Shown one piece after another: positions 1 to 11,253 of a stretch of 64,000 nucleotides of DNA (position 1 is its first letter; every line of letters begins with the position of its first letter). The notes beneath the pieces were generated by a model that saw only the letters and a list, made by a program, of their open reading frames with translations, did not search any database and was not told where the DNA came from. The position numbers and the translations under genes were made by a program. This stretch comes from Ctena decussata (lineage: Eukaryota > Mollusca > Bivalvia > Lucinida > Lucinidae): the NCBI GenBank assembly GCA_963989385.1, contig OZ022509.1:73554667-73618666 (forward strand). The letters are read 5' to 3'.

Positions 1-150
1 ACGCTATTCTAGGTAAAATGAATAAAGTCAATTGTGGTCAGGGAGAAACTGACACACTGAACGCTATTCTAGGTAAAATGAATAAAGTCAATTGTGGTCA
101 GGGAGAAACTGACACACTGAACGCTATTCTAGGTAAAATGGATAAAGTCA
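1..150. repeat. 60-bp tandem repeat, about 2.5 copies
   Basis: Positions 1-60 and 61-120 are identical 60-bp units, and 121-152 starts a third with one or two changes before diverging. The array probably continues left of the window. No coding capacity is seen. Confidence 0.9.
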
Positions 151-232
151 ACTGTGGTCTCTGACACCAGTACCAGCTGCTACCACCAATTACTAGCAAT
201 GACTCAGCAGACACAGAACCTTGACTCAACCA

Positions 233-258
233 TGATTCAACGTCATGACGTTGAATCA
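233..258. repeat. 26-bp perfect palindrome
   Basis: The arms TGATTCAACGTCA and TGACGTTGAATCA meet without a loop. The dyad sits inside a weaker inverted repeat (CCTTGACTCAACC...GATTCAAGG, about 218-272). It could be a cruciform or the centre of a small fold-back element. Confidence 0.7.
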
Positions 259-584
259 ATTGTGATTCAAGGTGGTGAACCCCGTGGGATCCAAACCCTG
301 CCAAAACATAACATAACATAGCATTACACGTGTTTACAACTAATAATAATATTGCATAACGTTATGTTATTTTATACGACGGAGACAGGCACTGTCAGCA
401 AATACAGACAGCTCTCGATATCTCAAGATCGAGCTTTGAAATAATAGGAGTTGAAATGAAAATTAAAACAGGAATTGTGCTCAAACTATATTCTTTGTCC
501 TGAGAGGACAGTTTGAGATATCATTGTTCGAGGGATCGCGAGTTGACTATTGCTATTTTGTTACTGCAAGAAGTCACTGCTCAT

Positions 585-775
585 TGAGGAGCCCCGGTAG
601 CTGTGGGTAAAACGCTGGCCTGATGGTCTAGCCGTTCGGGGCTCGATTCCCGCTGCGGGCGGAAAGCTTTTCAAATGCAAACGGGGTTCCCTTGCACACA
701 GTTTTTCGTTATTACCCTCCAATCGTCCTGATATGACAGACATACTGTTCAAAAGGACGTAAAATCGCATATTAA
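585..775 (+). mobile_element. tRNA-like SINE fragment
   Basis: About 590-662 has a box-A-like stretch (GTAGCTGTGGGTAAAACGC) followed by a box-B-like stretch (GGGCTCGATTCCCGC), spaced as in a tRNA gene. It does not fold into a complete cloverleaf. This suggests the head of a tRNA-derived SINE or a tRNA-like relic rather than a functional tRNA. Confidence 0.4.
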
Positions 776-894
776 CTATCTATCCAATTTTCATTGCTAT
801 CATAAACAAACACTATCAGCAAATATTGCTTGAGTTACCGTTCTTTGCTAGCACTTTATTAACACTGTCAACCACGGCAAGCGGTCACTGCTCA

Positions 895-1190
895 GCACTA
901 GCAGTTCTGTTGTGGTTCTCTGTTGCCTGTTTTTGGTGTCAGAGTTTGTGTGATGTTTTACCTTATGAATGTTCTTATTATTTTTGGTTCGGTTTGGGTT
1001 GCTGAGTGGCCACCTTTTGGGAACAAGCTGCTAACTCAGTTGGCCATATGTTCTCTGTATCTTGATTATTTGTAATCTTAGTTGTTTCCAACTATGGTTT
1101 GAGGGCTGGATTTGGATTTTGATTGTTTCAGTTCCTGGTCTTTGCATACTTTTTACTTTCATGGCCACTAGCAGTAGCCATTTCCACTTG
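895..1190 (+). repeat. Dispersed repeat DR1, 3' part
   Basis: The block around GAGTGGCCACCTTTTGGGAA, then TTCCTGGTCTTTGCATACTT, recurs at 61633-62008, 37588-38470, 46310-47000 and (tail only) 39058-39110. No ORF is recognised. It is a long interspersed family of unknown class, named DR1 in this annotation only. Confidence 0.6.
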
Positions 1191-1294
1191 CAGCGGTGGG
1201 CAGTGACTTGAAATTACTCAGCGGCTTACTTAATGAATGACGTATTGGTGACGGATTAGTTACCGCCGTTTTGCATTATCTTTTCAAGACTGCA

Positions 1295-1465
1295 CTTTAG
1301 TGCAGTTTGATCAGAGCCTTCTTTTGTCACATCAGTCATCTATGGAATTAGCCCAAACCATACAGTCAGTAGGGATGCCTCCATAAGCGCGATGTAAACA
1401 GTAAGGATGATCTGAATATCATATGACAAAACTGCCACATTGTTGGAAATCACATGATGCAGCTC
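1295..1465. mobile_element. GAGCC(A)C fold-back MITE, truncated copy
   Basis: The right half matches the complete copy at 1894-2130: TTGTCACATCAGTCATCTAT, then GGAAATCACATGATGCAGCTC. The left terminal repeat is missing or replaced. Family name is local to this annotation. Confidence 0.65.
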
Positions 1466-1559
1466 AAATTGCTTTAAAGAGAGAAAGAACATAAGCTTCT
1501 CCTTTTTACATGTATGACTTGTACAAGCACAATAGGCTGATATTAACATCTTTAGCAGC

Positions 1560-1633
1560 CGGCACATGCCGTCTCGATGACTTTGATGCGATGTCATTAC
1601 GTCGCATCAATGTCAGAACGACGGCATGTGTCC
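1560..1633. repeat. Imperfect 70-nt hairpin
   Basis: GCACATGCCGT pairs with ACGGCATGTGT, TGAC with GTCA, and TTGATGCGA with TCGCATCAA, separated by small internal loops around a short apex. The size and stem geometry resemble a pre-miRNA, but a relic of a fold-back element is equally possible. There is no expression evidence. Confidence 0.5.
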
Positions 1634-1893
1634 GCTGGGTTAGATTGCAAACAGATTCTGATTTTATACCGCACAATGTGGAGCATTTCTGATTAAATGA
1701 CCAAGTTCTTATTAAGTTAATCTAATTTGTCATGCAAAAACAAAAGCCTGGTTTAAAGAATATTTGACATTTAATAGAGTAGAATTTCGATCGCTCGATT
1801 TATTTCATCCTTAAAACTACTTAATTTAAAGCTCTAAGGAGCACGTTTGTCATATGTCCGAAATATAACCAAAATTAAGGGTTTTCTTTAAAT

Positions 1894-2130
1894 GAGCCAC
1901 ATCATGTGATTTCCAACAATATGGTACTGGTGACAAGCGAAGGCTCTGATCAGACTGCACATAAGTGCAGTCTGATCAGAGCCGTCGCTTGTCACATCAG
2001 CCATTTATGGAAGTGACCCAAGCCAGACAGCTACCAGCCAGGTCTCTGCTTACCCTGTGTGATTGAGAAGGATGATCTCAATATAACATGACAAAATTGC
2101 AACATTATTGGAAATCACATGATGTGGCTC
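1894..2130. mobile_element. GAGCC(A)C fold-back MITE, complete copy
   Basis: Terminal inverted repeats run GAGCCACATCATGTGATTTC... to ...GAAATCACATGATGTGGCTC. The centre is a long hairpin, GGCTCTGATCAGACTGCAC...GTGCAGTCTGATCAGAGCC. It is flanked on both sides by AAAT, read as a 4-bp target-site duplication. No ORF, so non-autonomous. Relatives: 1295-1465, 20597-20795 and 40279-40515. Confidence 0.85.
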
Positions 2131-2310
2131 AAATGGAGTAGCTAAGGAAACGCCTCTTACCATTTCGAGGCTTTAGAAGCTCTTTTGATAACAGTACAAT
2201 CTTAGATTTTATGCAGAAAACATACCTTAAGAAACAAAGACGAGTTTCTTCATTTAGTTAATTTCGTTTTTACGTATCAGTAAGAACGTTTTCATAGATA
2301 TTTAACGTTG

Positions 2311-2573
2311 GTTGATTTGATGCTTAACGTCCACGGTAAACAACTACGGTCATGTCGGGACGGTCAGTTAACCTAACCACACTATTCCTGGGCAGGCTTA
2401 GACCTCCTAAGCGGTTAACCAGTACTAAGTGCACATACTTTCGCCAGTAACTGACAACTGCCCTTCTTGAATCAGCGGAAGGAGAAACGAAAGTATGTGG
2501 CCAGACCGGTATTCGAACCCAGGACCTCTGACTTACGAGTCAGGTGCCCTACCGATTGCGCTACCCGGCCCGG
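2311..2573 (-). mobile_element. tRNA-derived SINE (family A)
   Basis: Read on the minus strand it begins with a tRNA-like head at about 2573-2505: GGCCGGGTAGCGCAATCGG (box A), later GGTTCGAATACC (box B). The body ends at GGACGTTAAGCA and an AATCAA-type tail. Near-identical copies lie at 38041-38328 (minus) and 18925-19186 (plus). The anticodon arm does not give a proper 7-nt loop, so this is not a tRNA gene. Confidence 0.85.
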
Positions 2574-2689
2574 CATGAGATATTTAACGACTGTCATACC
2601 AAAGCGTCCGGCGTTCATCGTGCCTCGTTCATCTACGATTGAAAATAAAAAATTTAAACGTCTTTTCCACTGAAACCTTTGGACCCATG

Positions 2690-3610
2690 GTTCTCAAATT
2701 CACAAGGAGCATTGCTGGCTATAGCTTTTCAGAGTTATGAAATTAGGTCAGGTCGGTAAGCCCAGATGGCCGACGTTACTAAAAAAGCAAAAATAACAAA
2801 AAAAAAAGTTTTTTTCATAATTGTAAAAAAACATCTGTTGTGGAGCTTTGTCACATTGACCTTCTTTTACTTTACGAAAGCGATTTTGCTCAAACGCCAG
2901 TGTTTATAAACAATTTATTCAAACAACTTCTCTTTAACCACTGCACCCATTGTTGTCAATTTTCACATGTAGCATATCCATACTGCAAGGATTTAGAATT
3001 GTAAAATTGGATCAGGTTGAAAATCTAAGCTGGTTGCAGTTACTAAACATAGCGAAAAGAACTAAATTAACTTCGGCCCCAGAACAACATGGTTGAAAGT
3101 TTGCATGGATCATTAGAGGGCCCTTGGTATTTAAAATTGTAAAAATGAAAAAAAAAACATGCAGCGGAATTAGGTGACAATGACTTACTTAGTGTTTACA
3201 TGCCTGATTTTGCTGAAATACAGAATCATGTGACTGTTGTATGGAGTTCATTCAGACTTAAAATTTGACAAACAAATATGGCTTTTGTTTTTTTTTTTTG
3301 GGTTTGTTTTAAAAAGCACAATGTGAAAATGAGAAAACCTGAGGAACGTTTTGAATAGATTTTAACCTATTTTGTATCCGAATGATCTTTGCATAAAGCA
3401 TATTCGATTTTTAGCAATTTGACCATCCAAGATGGCCGCCATTTACCGTTACTGAAAATAACAAAAACAACATGAAAATGATGATATCTTAAGAACTGCT
3501 GAACGGATTTTGACCAAAATTGTAGCAGAATGATCCATGCATGGAGTTATTACAGATGAAAGTAAAATTGAACAATTTAAGACAGTCTAAGATGGACATT
3601 TGCAAATTTA
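2690..3610. repeat. Degenerate tandem array, ~200-240-bp units
   Basis: About four or five diverged units share successive blocks: a 'gaacggattttgacc'-type block, a 'gatcc.tgcat' block, an 'aagatggccgcc' block (about 2765, 3030, 3425, 3585) and 'gttactgaaaataac'. The divergence shows an old array. It resembles the tandem cores of other elements in this window. No protein is seen. Confidence 0.55.
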
Positions 3611-4149
3611 TGCCATAAACCATGATCCATTAGAAGACTTTGATACATTGTCGCAAAATACATGTACCTACATGTACATGTAGGTGAGCGATATTAGGAA
3701 CACATGGGCCTCTTCTTTTTGTTAATAGTAGCTGATGGACACACCCTAGTTAAATCTGCTCTCCTAAAATACTGATAAATAGACCTATTTCGTCATTTAC
3801 CTACTAGAACCGGGTTTTTTTATGAAAATATTTTTGTATTTTGTGGCAAATGCAACAGAAAATTCAGTTGTGCATTATTTTCAGTGTGGCCACTGTACGT
3901 CGTGACAGTAAATCTCAAATTTCAATGTATTATTTTTGACCAGTTTTTTTTTAAAGCAAATTTCCATTACAATTATCAGAGCTCTTGCAGTGCTATTGTG
4001 AGCGATCGAAGTGTATTCTACGCCAGATAGATTTCCAGATATCTCAGTCTTATTTCTTTGAAATCTAGGAAAATACTTTTCAAGAGTTCTTGAAGCGATT
4101 CTATGCCGTTGACACAACCAAAACTTAAGCCTTATTCCCGCTTCCATTC

Positions 4150-4715
4150 CTCCATTCCCACGTTAGGTAAAGAATATAATTAAGAAACATAAACCAAAAA
4201 GTTTAATTGTGCTATTGCTTCTAACCATTTTCAGACCAGAACAGCTAATGTGAGAAAGTCTATGCTCGCTAGAATAAGATAAACTGGTGGACGACATGTT
4301 TTTACGGCCCTTAAGCAGTATATCAGTCATATCACGCGAATGGCCGGATAAAATTGAAAGTTCTATTCATTGAAAACATCGATACCGTTTACAACAAACA
4401 AATAATAACAGAACGAGATACGTTAACATTTCTTACTGATTCAATTCTGGTAAATGTGTTTATTATTTGTTTGCAATCTAAAGAAAGCCGATGTCTTGTC
4501 TAGAAACGAAACATTTCATTACAGCAATGTCTTTTGGTATTATTGTGGTATTATGTGTGCTTAAACCCATTCGAGAGAAATCCAATCATATCAGAAACAG
4601 CAGTATGCTTTTACGCCAGAAAGTGATACAACAATTTACCGTAAATATTATAAACCAAAATCAGACCACCTAGATGAATTACCTCCATTATCCGAAAATT
4701 GAACAGTTTGGCTTT
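4150..4715. other. No recognisable feature
   Basis: AT-rich sequence with only short scattered ORFs. No protein family, RNA gene or repeat was recognised. Confidence 0.5.
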
Positions 4716-4865
4716 GGTTTAAACAATGTTTTATTAATCAATTCATATTGTATAGTTTACAATCTCAAGTATCAGGATCTGACAGTAAGCTAAAAGCTTA
4801 TAGTGGTCATCTCCTGAAAGTCATCATAAGTTTACAACATATATGAATGACTAAAAGTTTTACAG
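4715..4865. repeat. Dispersed repeat DR2, copy 1
   Basis: Shares about 150 bp with 14776-14935, including GTTTAAAC, then AGTATCAGGATCTGACAGTA and AAGCTTAT in the same order. No ORF is seen. Confidence 0.6.
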
Positions 4866-4916
4866 TTTGGTTTTACAATGCAGTAAGGCGTCCAAAAGAT
4901 ACCAATGAACGGAAAA

Positions 4917-4972
4917 CAGTGTAGACCCTGATCAGACTGCTCCTAGGAGCAGTCTGATCTGGGTCTGCACTG
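4917..4972. repeat. GATCAG hairpin, isolated
   Basis: Near-perfect palindrome: CAGTGTAGACCCTGATCAGA pairs with TCTGATCTGGGTCTGCACTG around CTGCTCCTAGGAGCAG. It is the same hairpin type found inside several MITE families here, without obvious outer terminal repeats. Confidence 0.8.
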
Positions 4973-5199
4973 ATTGCTCAGACCTATCTGTCCAAATATT
5001 AAGAATTTTAACGATAGACACGCAATCCGTTTCTTTCCAGAAATTTAAAGCAATCGTCAGCGAGCAATCGTCAGCGATACAGCAGTACAAAGTGTATGAC
5101 TTTAGGTATAACTGATAAATGAAAAGATTACCTTGTACTGTGCATATTGCAAACATACATGCAGCTACATCAACCAAAGGGCATAAAATCTATCTTTGG

Positions 5200-6000
5200 T
5201 AACTGTCAGAAAACCTACTTTTAACGCTGATTTAGTGTAGTATCTGTAGCATTCCACGTTGAGGCCTTACATGTCATTGTACAATATTTTATTGAATCTT
5301 TAATTCAGACCGATGCCCCCTTCCCGCCCTCCCTCCCCCATCCACATTCTCATCCCAAGCCCCGTGGCCCACACACACGTTTTAGCTCATCTCCCTATTC
5401 GTTCAAGAGAAAAGGTGAAAATAGATTCTTGAAATGGCTGCCATGTTGATCTTTTTGTTTTTGAATTCTCAAAATTTGTGTAAACTTTCGACCAGAGCCA
5501 TTACTGGGAAAAACGCTGGGAAAAAATAAATTGTCTTAAAACCCATCAAACATATTATGACAAAGAGTACTTTGCCTCCTATAAAGCGCGCTGTCGACTG
5601 CAAATTTTTAAACAGATCCTGTTTTCTCCATGGCCTGGGTAAACGAAGTTTTATTCAGTTGGTGCTATGCGCAAAGCGAAATGACCGCCGTGCCTATATA
5701 TCAGTAACATAATTGAACGTGTTTTCCATTAAAACCAAATAGCCGATGGTATTGAAACATGGTTTAACAGCACCTAAGACTAATGAATGGGTTCTTGCTG
5801 CATCTTAATGCACTTGTATGTCGCCTTTCTCGAGATGCGGGGGTTGAGGTGACTCGATCTGGGACGCCTGTGCTTGACAGCTAATACTTAGGTGTCTCTT
5901 ACCTAGTGTCTGCAGCTAATGTGTCCCGCGGAATTTGACAGGAAGTGTGGCTCGGAGAGGGATGCTTTTTGCCTGTTTAGATCTGCCCATTAATCTTTTG
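5200..6000. other. No recognisable feature
   Basis: Contains a C-rich tract near 5310-5370 but no gene, TIR or tandem array that can be supported. Confidence 0.5.
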
Positions 6001-6006
6001 ATTTTC

Positions 6007-6084
6007 TGTTAAACGTTTTTGGGGTTTAGCGACACTGAAGAAGTTAGATACAGAAATGCGCGTCTGTCGCACTAAATTTAGTAT
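6007..6084. repeat. Dispersed repeat DR3, copy 1
   Basis: Matches 7741-7815 over about 75 bp. Both contain a 'gacactga' block, 'aaatgtgc/aaatgcgc' and GTCGCACT(A/G)AATTTA in order. Class unknown. Confidence 0.55.
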
Positions 6085-6785
6085 GTATACGCTTTATATC
6101 ATATCAGAGTTGACCTAATTTGCTTCACCTTATCGTTGTATTAAAAAATGTTAAAAATGTTCAATTAGATTTATGCTGTGAAACTGTCGAAGTTTATGGT
6201 ATTATAATTGATACATAAAATCAACTAAATGAGTTCATGAAAATTTTCGAGTACCAGAGGCTAAGGCCACTCCTTGATCTTTGTCCAAGTCAGTCATATT
6301 TACACAGTTTCAACTTGACGATTAGGCGTCAAAAGCCACTTGGCCGATTTAAGCTGAATTTGAAATGGAGCATCCATTGGTCGGAGGAAGACAATATGCT
6401 CAAATTGATTCTGTTGAATGACTTACATGGTTTTATGCCTATGTATAGCTGAAGCTTTAATGGCTGCCTGCTAACTTATTCAGAATCACATTTTGCTCTG
6501 AAGAGATCCATTATTGTACGACAACTTAGGTGAAAATTCCAGGAACTTCTGGCTGTCTTGTTTATTTATGTCTATACGGTTAATGTTATAAATACTAACA
6601 ACAGATAAAGCATGCTCTTATATTATATAATATGCAAGCCTGAAAGTACTGTAAACTCAATTTACTTCAATATATATTTCGTTAATGTAATTAATCATCA
6701 GTTCTCTGGAAATATCATGCCGACTCCTTGTGGATAAATTATGTGAAAGAATGTTAAATGCAAAGGTTATACTCCACTACAAGGG
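6085..6785. other. No recognisable feature
   Basis: AT-rich spacer with no supported coding or repeat structure. A 71-codon ORF at 6237-6452 has no recognisable motif and is not called. Confidence 0.5.
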
Positions 6786-6791
6786 ATAAAT

Positions 6792-7029
6792 GAGCCGCGA
6801 CACGACAAAACCAACTAAGTGGCATGTGCGCCCAGCTAAGACTCAGATCAGCATGTGCATCCGCCCAGTCTGATCAGAGTCTTCGCTGTCCACATCAAGG
6901 TAGCTTAGACTCTTAGCTACCCTTTAAGCGCTTAGCGATGAGTCTGATCAGACTGGGCGGACGTCGAGGCTGATCTGAGTCTTCGCTGGGCGCACATGCC
7001 ATTCTGTTGGTTTTGTCGTGTCGCGGCTC
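6792..7029. mobile_element. GAGCCGCG fold-back MITE, copy 1
   Basis: Terminal inverted repeats GAGCCGCGACACGACAAAAC / GTTTTGTCGTGTCGCGGCTC. Inside are two GATCAG hairpin arms, one per half, which also pair with each other, and a small central GGTAGCT...AGCTACC hairpin. Flanked by ATAAAT on both sides. Non-coding, so mobilised in trans. One of 14 copies in the window. Confidence 0.95.
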
Positions 7030-7219
7030 ATAAATGAACAACATGTAAAAATTAGGCAGACACATCTGGCATTTCCGCATGAAGGAATTTGAACAGTCGC
7101 AGTTACTCATCCGCCAATAAAATATATGGTTAACTTAATGTTGACGGAGAAATGGCTGGAAAAGGAAACTATATTTGCTAAATTAGCTCCTCAATACCGT
7201 AGTTATTTGGTTAAAATAT

Positions 7220-7276
<57 letters not shown>

Positions 7277-7285
7277 CTCTCTCTC
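7220..7285. repeat. (CT)n microsatellite
   Basis: Almost uninterrupted CT dinucleotides. Arg-Glu-rich ORFs read across it are translation artefacts. Confidence 0.95.
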
Positions 7286-7400
7286 ATGACCCCACATTGT
7301 AAATGAGTCATGAAATCCTGATATAATTTGGGCTTTTCCTTCCAAAAGGAAAAAAGTCTTATAACTGAAGAATTGGGTAATATGTTTTCTCCTGGGGAGG

Positions 7401-7636
7401 GGGGGACAAGGCAAAACCAACAAAGTGGCATAAACACCCAGCGAATTCTCAGATCAGCCTGGGCTCTCGCCCATTCTGATCAGAGGCTTCGCTGACCGCA
7501 TGGAGCAAGCTTAGGCCCTTAGCGACTCTTTCAGCGTTCAACAAAGACACTTATCAGACTGGGTCACTGCGGAGGCTGATCTGAGTTTTCACAGGGCGCA
7601 TATGCAATTTTGTTGGTTTTATCGTGTCGCGGGCTC
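7401..7636. mobile_element. GAGCCGCG fold-back MITE, copy 2 (diverged left end)
   Basis: The right end ATCGTGTCGCGGGCTC and interior match copy 1. The left end is degraded into a G-run (about 7396-7406). Several substitutions in both hairpin arms suggest an older insertion. Confidence 0.85.
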
Positions 7637-7740
7637 AGTCATTATTTCTAGGTAAATGGTAGCTGTCACGGCTTACTGTGAAGAACACGCAACTCCGGAA
7701 CAACGTTGAACGAGTCAACCTGGAAAAAGTGTAAATCTTT

Positions 7741-7815
7741 TTCAAACTTTTGGAGTTAAGCAGCACTGATGAATTAAAATGCAAAAATGTGCAGTCGTCG
7801 CACTGAATTTATTTT
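7741..7815. repeat. Dispersed repeat DR3, copy 2
   Basis: Second copy of the block at 6007-6084, ending GTCGTCGCACTGAATTTA. It lies immediately before the 157-168-bp array. Confidence 0.55.
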
Positions 7816-7841
7816 AAGCACATTTATTACTACATTGTATT

Positions 7842-9490
7842 TATGTCTCCCCCCTTAAGGGTCGGGAGACATATTGTTTTTCCCCGAGCGTCTGTCCGTC
7901 CGTCCGTCTGTCCGTCTGTCTGTCACAAATCGTGTCCGTTCTATAACTTGAAAACCGCTCAAGCTATATTCGCGAAACTTCATATAAATATCAATCAACA
8001 TGAGACGATGTGCAGAGTGCAAGAATGGTAACTCTGGCATTTATACTTTTTGAGTTATTTCCCTTGGAACTTAGTCCATCACAAAATCATGTCCGTTCTA
8101 TAACTTGAAAACCGCTCAAGCTATATTCGCGAAACTTCATATAAATATCAATCAACATGAGACGACGTGCAGAGTGCAAGAATGGTAACTCTGGCATTTA
8201 TACTTTTTGAGTTATTTCCCTTGGAACTTTGTCCATCACAAAATCGTGTCCGTTCTATAACTTGAAAACCGCTCAAGCTATATTCGCGAAACTTCATATA
8301 AATATCAATCAATATGAGACGACGTGCAGAGTGCAAGAATGGTAACTCTAGCATCTATACTTTTTGAGTTATTTCTCTTGGAACTTAGTCCATCACAAAA
8401 TTGTGTTTCAATTGTGTCCGCTCTATAACTTGAAAACTGCTCTAGCTTTATTCACGAAACTTCATACAAATATCAATCAACATGAGGCGATGTGCAGAGT
8501 GCACAAATGGTAACTCTGGCGTTTATACTTTTTGCGTTATTTCCCTTGGAACTTTGTCCATCACAAAATTGCGTCTCAGTCGAGTCCGTCTATAACTTTA
8601 AAACCATTCAAGCTATATTCATGAAAGTTCATACAAATATCAATCAACATCAGACGACATGCAGAATGCACTCTGGCGTTTATCTTTATTGAGTTATTTC
8701 CCTTGGAACTTTGTCCATCACAAAATTGCGTCTCAGTCGAGTCCGTCTATAACTTTAAAACCATTCAAGCTATATTCATGAAAGTTCATACAAATATCAA
8801 TCAACATCAGACGACATGCAGAATGCAAGAACCATAACTTTAGCATTTATACTATTTAAGTTATTTCCCTTAGAACTTTGTCAGTCACAAAATTGTGTCT
8901 CAGTCGTGTCTGCTCTATAACTTGAAAACCATTCAAGCTATATTCACGAAACTTCATACAAATATCAATCAACATTAGAAGAATTGCATAGTGCAAGAAC
9001 CATAACTCTTGCATTTATACTTCTTGAGTTATTTCCCTTGGACCTTTGTCAGTCACAAAATCGTGTCTCAATCGCTTTATTACTTGAAAACCGGACAAGC
9101 TATATTCACGAAACGTCATACAAATGTCAGTCAACACTAGACAACCTGCAGAGCACAGCATTTATACTATTTGAGTTATTTCCCTTGGAACTTTGTCATT
9201 CACAAAATCGTGTCTCAATCGTCTAAGCTCTATAACTTGAAAACCGTTTAAGCTATATTCATGAAACTTCATACAAATATCAGTCAACATATAAATAGAC
9301 GACAGCACTGTAACTCTTGCATTTATATTTTTTGACAAAAAACTAAATATGAATATCAGTCAACATTACATGACATGCAGAGCATAACAACTATAACTCT
9401 TGCATTTATACTTTTTACTTATTATGAATCCCTGCTTCAGGGTAGGGAAACATATTGTTTTTCCCTTGGCGTCTGTCTATTAGTCTATCA
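7842..9490. mobile_element. Element with ~10 x 157-168-bp tandem core
   Basis: A head at 7842-7930 (TCGGGAGACATATTGTTTTT then repeated GTCC units) is followed by about ten units containing TATAACTTGAAAACCGCTCA and GAGTTATTTCCCTTGGAACT. Unit starts at 7934, 8091 and 8248 give a 157-bp period; later units gain about 11 bp. A second degenerate head lies at 9424-9490. Units decay towards the right. The architecture (short head, tandem core) resembles non-autonomous bivalve elements known as pearl-type; that assignment is inference. Confidence 0.85.
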
Positions 9491-9590
9491 CAAAATATCT
9501 TTACTACTGGATACGAGCTCATTGTTTGCATGAAAAATGACCAGTATTTGCATTAGAAATTGTATTTAAAGTTTTCGTTTGAAATTGTAT

Positions 9591-10022
9591 TTAATGACTG
9601 ATCCTTTTGACATCAGAAAGTGGGGAGACATCTGTTTTTTCATAGAAAAACAATTCTAGTTCATCCATTTGTTTTAGTTTGTTATTGTTTAAATAGTTTT
9701 TAACGAATAATGGTGGCCCGACGTAGCCATCAAAACCCGTTCGCACAGTCTGTTGGGTAACTTCATACAGTTTTTTGTGTGGTTGCATGCGTGAATTATG
9801 ACTGATTTTTTCCAAAATCTGACAAGATAAAGTAAACTCTAATAAAACCAAATGTGGTTCTTTTCGGGCGACTTCTCTTTTAAGAATGACATCCTTTAGC
9901 ATCGCAAAATAGAATTTTTGTAGAGATTTGATGGGCATCCCAACGAGAAAATTTATCTTCCGAAAGCATAACCATCGGGAAATGAGGAGTGTATCGCGTA
10001 GACGTGCCTTACTTCTTATCAA
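9591..10022 (-). CDS. Unrecognised ORF, 143 codons
   Basis: Open from ATG to stop, with a mixed, non-repetitive composition: many charged residues, an aromatic-rich middle and a C-terminus ending SDVKRISH. I recognise no family, and no signal peptide, membrane segment or catalytic motif is evident. It lies between the satellite-core element and a decayed GATCAG hairpin, so it may be a fragment of a mobile element or a chance ORF. Its length is above most of the random ORFs here, which is the only reason for listing it. Confidence 0.25.
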   Translation of the reverse strand: MIRSKARLRDTLLISRWLCFRKINFLVGMPIKSLQKFYFAMLKDVILKREVARKEPHLVLLEFTLSCQILEKISHNSRMQPHKKLYEVTQQTVRTGFDGYVGPPLFVKNYLNNNKLKQMDELELFFYEKTDVSPLSDVKRISH

Positions 10023-10029
10023 AACAGGG

Positions 10030-10192
10030 AAGACTCAAATCATCCTGCACATCTGCACATTCTGATTAGAGTCTCCTCCGTTTGCCTTTACGGTGCATGG
10101 ATGCTGGAGAATCTACCAATCGAACAGCAAAGACTCTGATCAGGCTGCGCGGACGCGCAGACTGATCTGCGTCTTGGCTTATGCACAGGCAT
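10030..10192. repeat. Decayed GATCAG fold-back relic
   Basis: AGACTCTGATCAGGCTGCGC...GCGCAGACTGATCTGCGTCT (about 10130-10175) and a mutated left arm resemble the inner arms of the GAGCCGCG MITE. The terminal repeats are gone. Confidence 0.55.
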
Positions 10193-10489
10193 AAAGTTAC
10201 TTTTTATTTAGTATTTGCGCAATACAAATAAAAATGTCCTCCTTATCCTTACGGATTAATGGCCATTTGTCTCCATCTGTAGACAAATAAAACATTAAGT
10301 ACGTCATAAAATATACCATATATAGAAGCATATATAGTCCCATTTGGAATTAAGAGCTCTCTCAAAACATATATCTAGGTCAAAGATTCCAGCGACATAA
10401 GAGCACTTACATAATACAAAAATAAGGATTGTTGATGCCTCGAGAATGAAGTTAGATTGTCTTTACATTATATCTATACTAATCCCAAC

Positions 10490-10683
10490 CTTTGATTGGT
10501 TTGGGTCTAACAGCCCTTTGAGACAGTATTTCAGTCTATATCAGGCTGTCTTCCAGAGAGGGGGAGACCGAAGAGACAAATGATAGACGAGAAAAAATAT
10601 CTACCCGCACCTACTGCAGGCACAATAGGTCTATGCCCTTCTTTTATCCAAAGGACGCCCCGGCACTGCAAGTTATAACCAGC
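10490..10683 (-). mobile_element. SINE-like repeat, family C, copy 1
   Basis: Shares TTTGAGACAGTATTTCAGTC, a GAGAGGGGGAGA block, a 'cacctactgc...cacaatagg' block and CGCCCCGGCACTGCAAGTTA with 12105-12303 and 55168-55388. The short simple-sequence tail at its left suggests minus orientation. No clear tRNA promoter boxes were found. Confidence 0.7.
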
Positions 10684-11026
10684 ATCATCTCCAGACCACC
10701 ACTCCCCCCCCCACCCCCACACTCACCCACACACACAACCATTGCTGCATTCACTGCTTAACATACTCCCAAAAAGGAAATCATTAGCGAACAAGGAATA
10801 TAACTACCAAACTGTCAACCTCATCAGGCAACTTGGTAAAATAAAATAAAAACGGTACCGTAGATATATACAATCTTGGTCTTTGACGAGATGTAATACT
10901 GACAGTTTACAGGCTTGGTAATCAAATTGTCAGTAATCTGAGTCATTTGTTACTTGATCAAATCTCAACACCATTCAACACTACTTTTACACTAAATCAG
11001 ACCAGACATGAAGGCAAACCTTATTT

Positions 11027-11253
11027 GAGCCGCGACACGAGAAAACCAACAAAGTGCCATGTGCGCCTTGCAAAGACTCAGATCAGCCTGGGCAGCCGCC
11101 CAGTCTTTGCTGTGCGCTTAAAGGGTAGCCAAGGGTCTAAGCTAGCCCCATGCAGACAGCGAATACTCTGATCAGACTCGGCGGATGCCCAGGCTGATCT
11201 GAGTCTTTGCTGGGCACACATGCCACATTTTTGGTTTTCTCGTGTCGTGGCTC
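11027..11253. mobile_element. GAGCCGCG fold-back MITE, copy 3
   Basis: TIRs GAGCCGCGACACGAGAAAAC / GTTTTCTCGTGTCGTGGCTC with ATTT on each side as target duplication. The left inner arm has an internal deletion after GCCGCCCAGTC. Confidence 0.93.

Noticed and set aside
2505..2573. tRNA gene on the minus strand
   Set aside because: Box A and box B are good, but the anticodon arm lacks a normal 7-nt loop, and the same sequence recurs with a long body and simple tail, so it is a SINE head.
7183..7437. Arg-Glu repeat ORFs on the minus strand
   Set aside because: They are translations of the (CT)n microsatellite.
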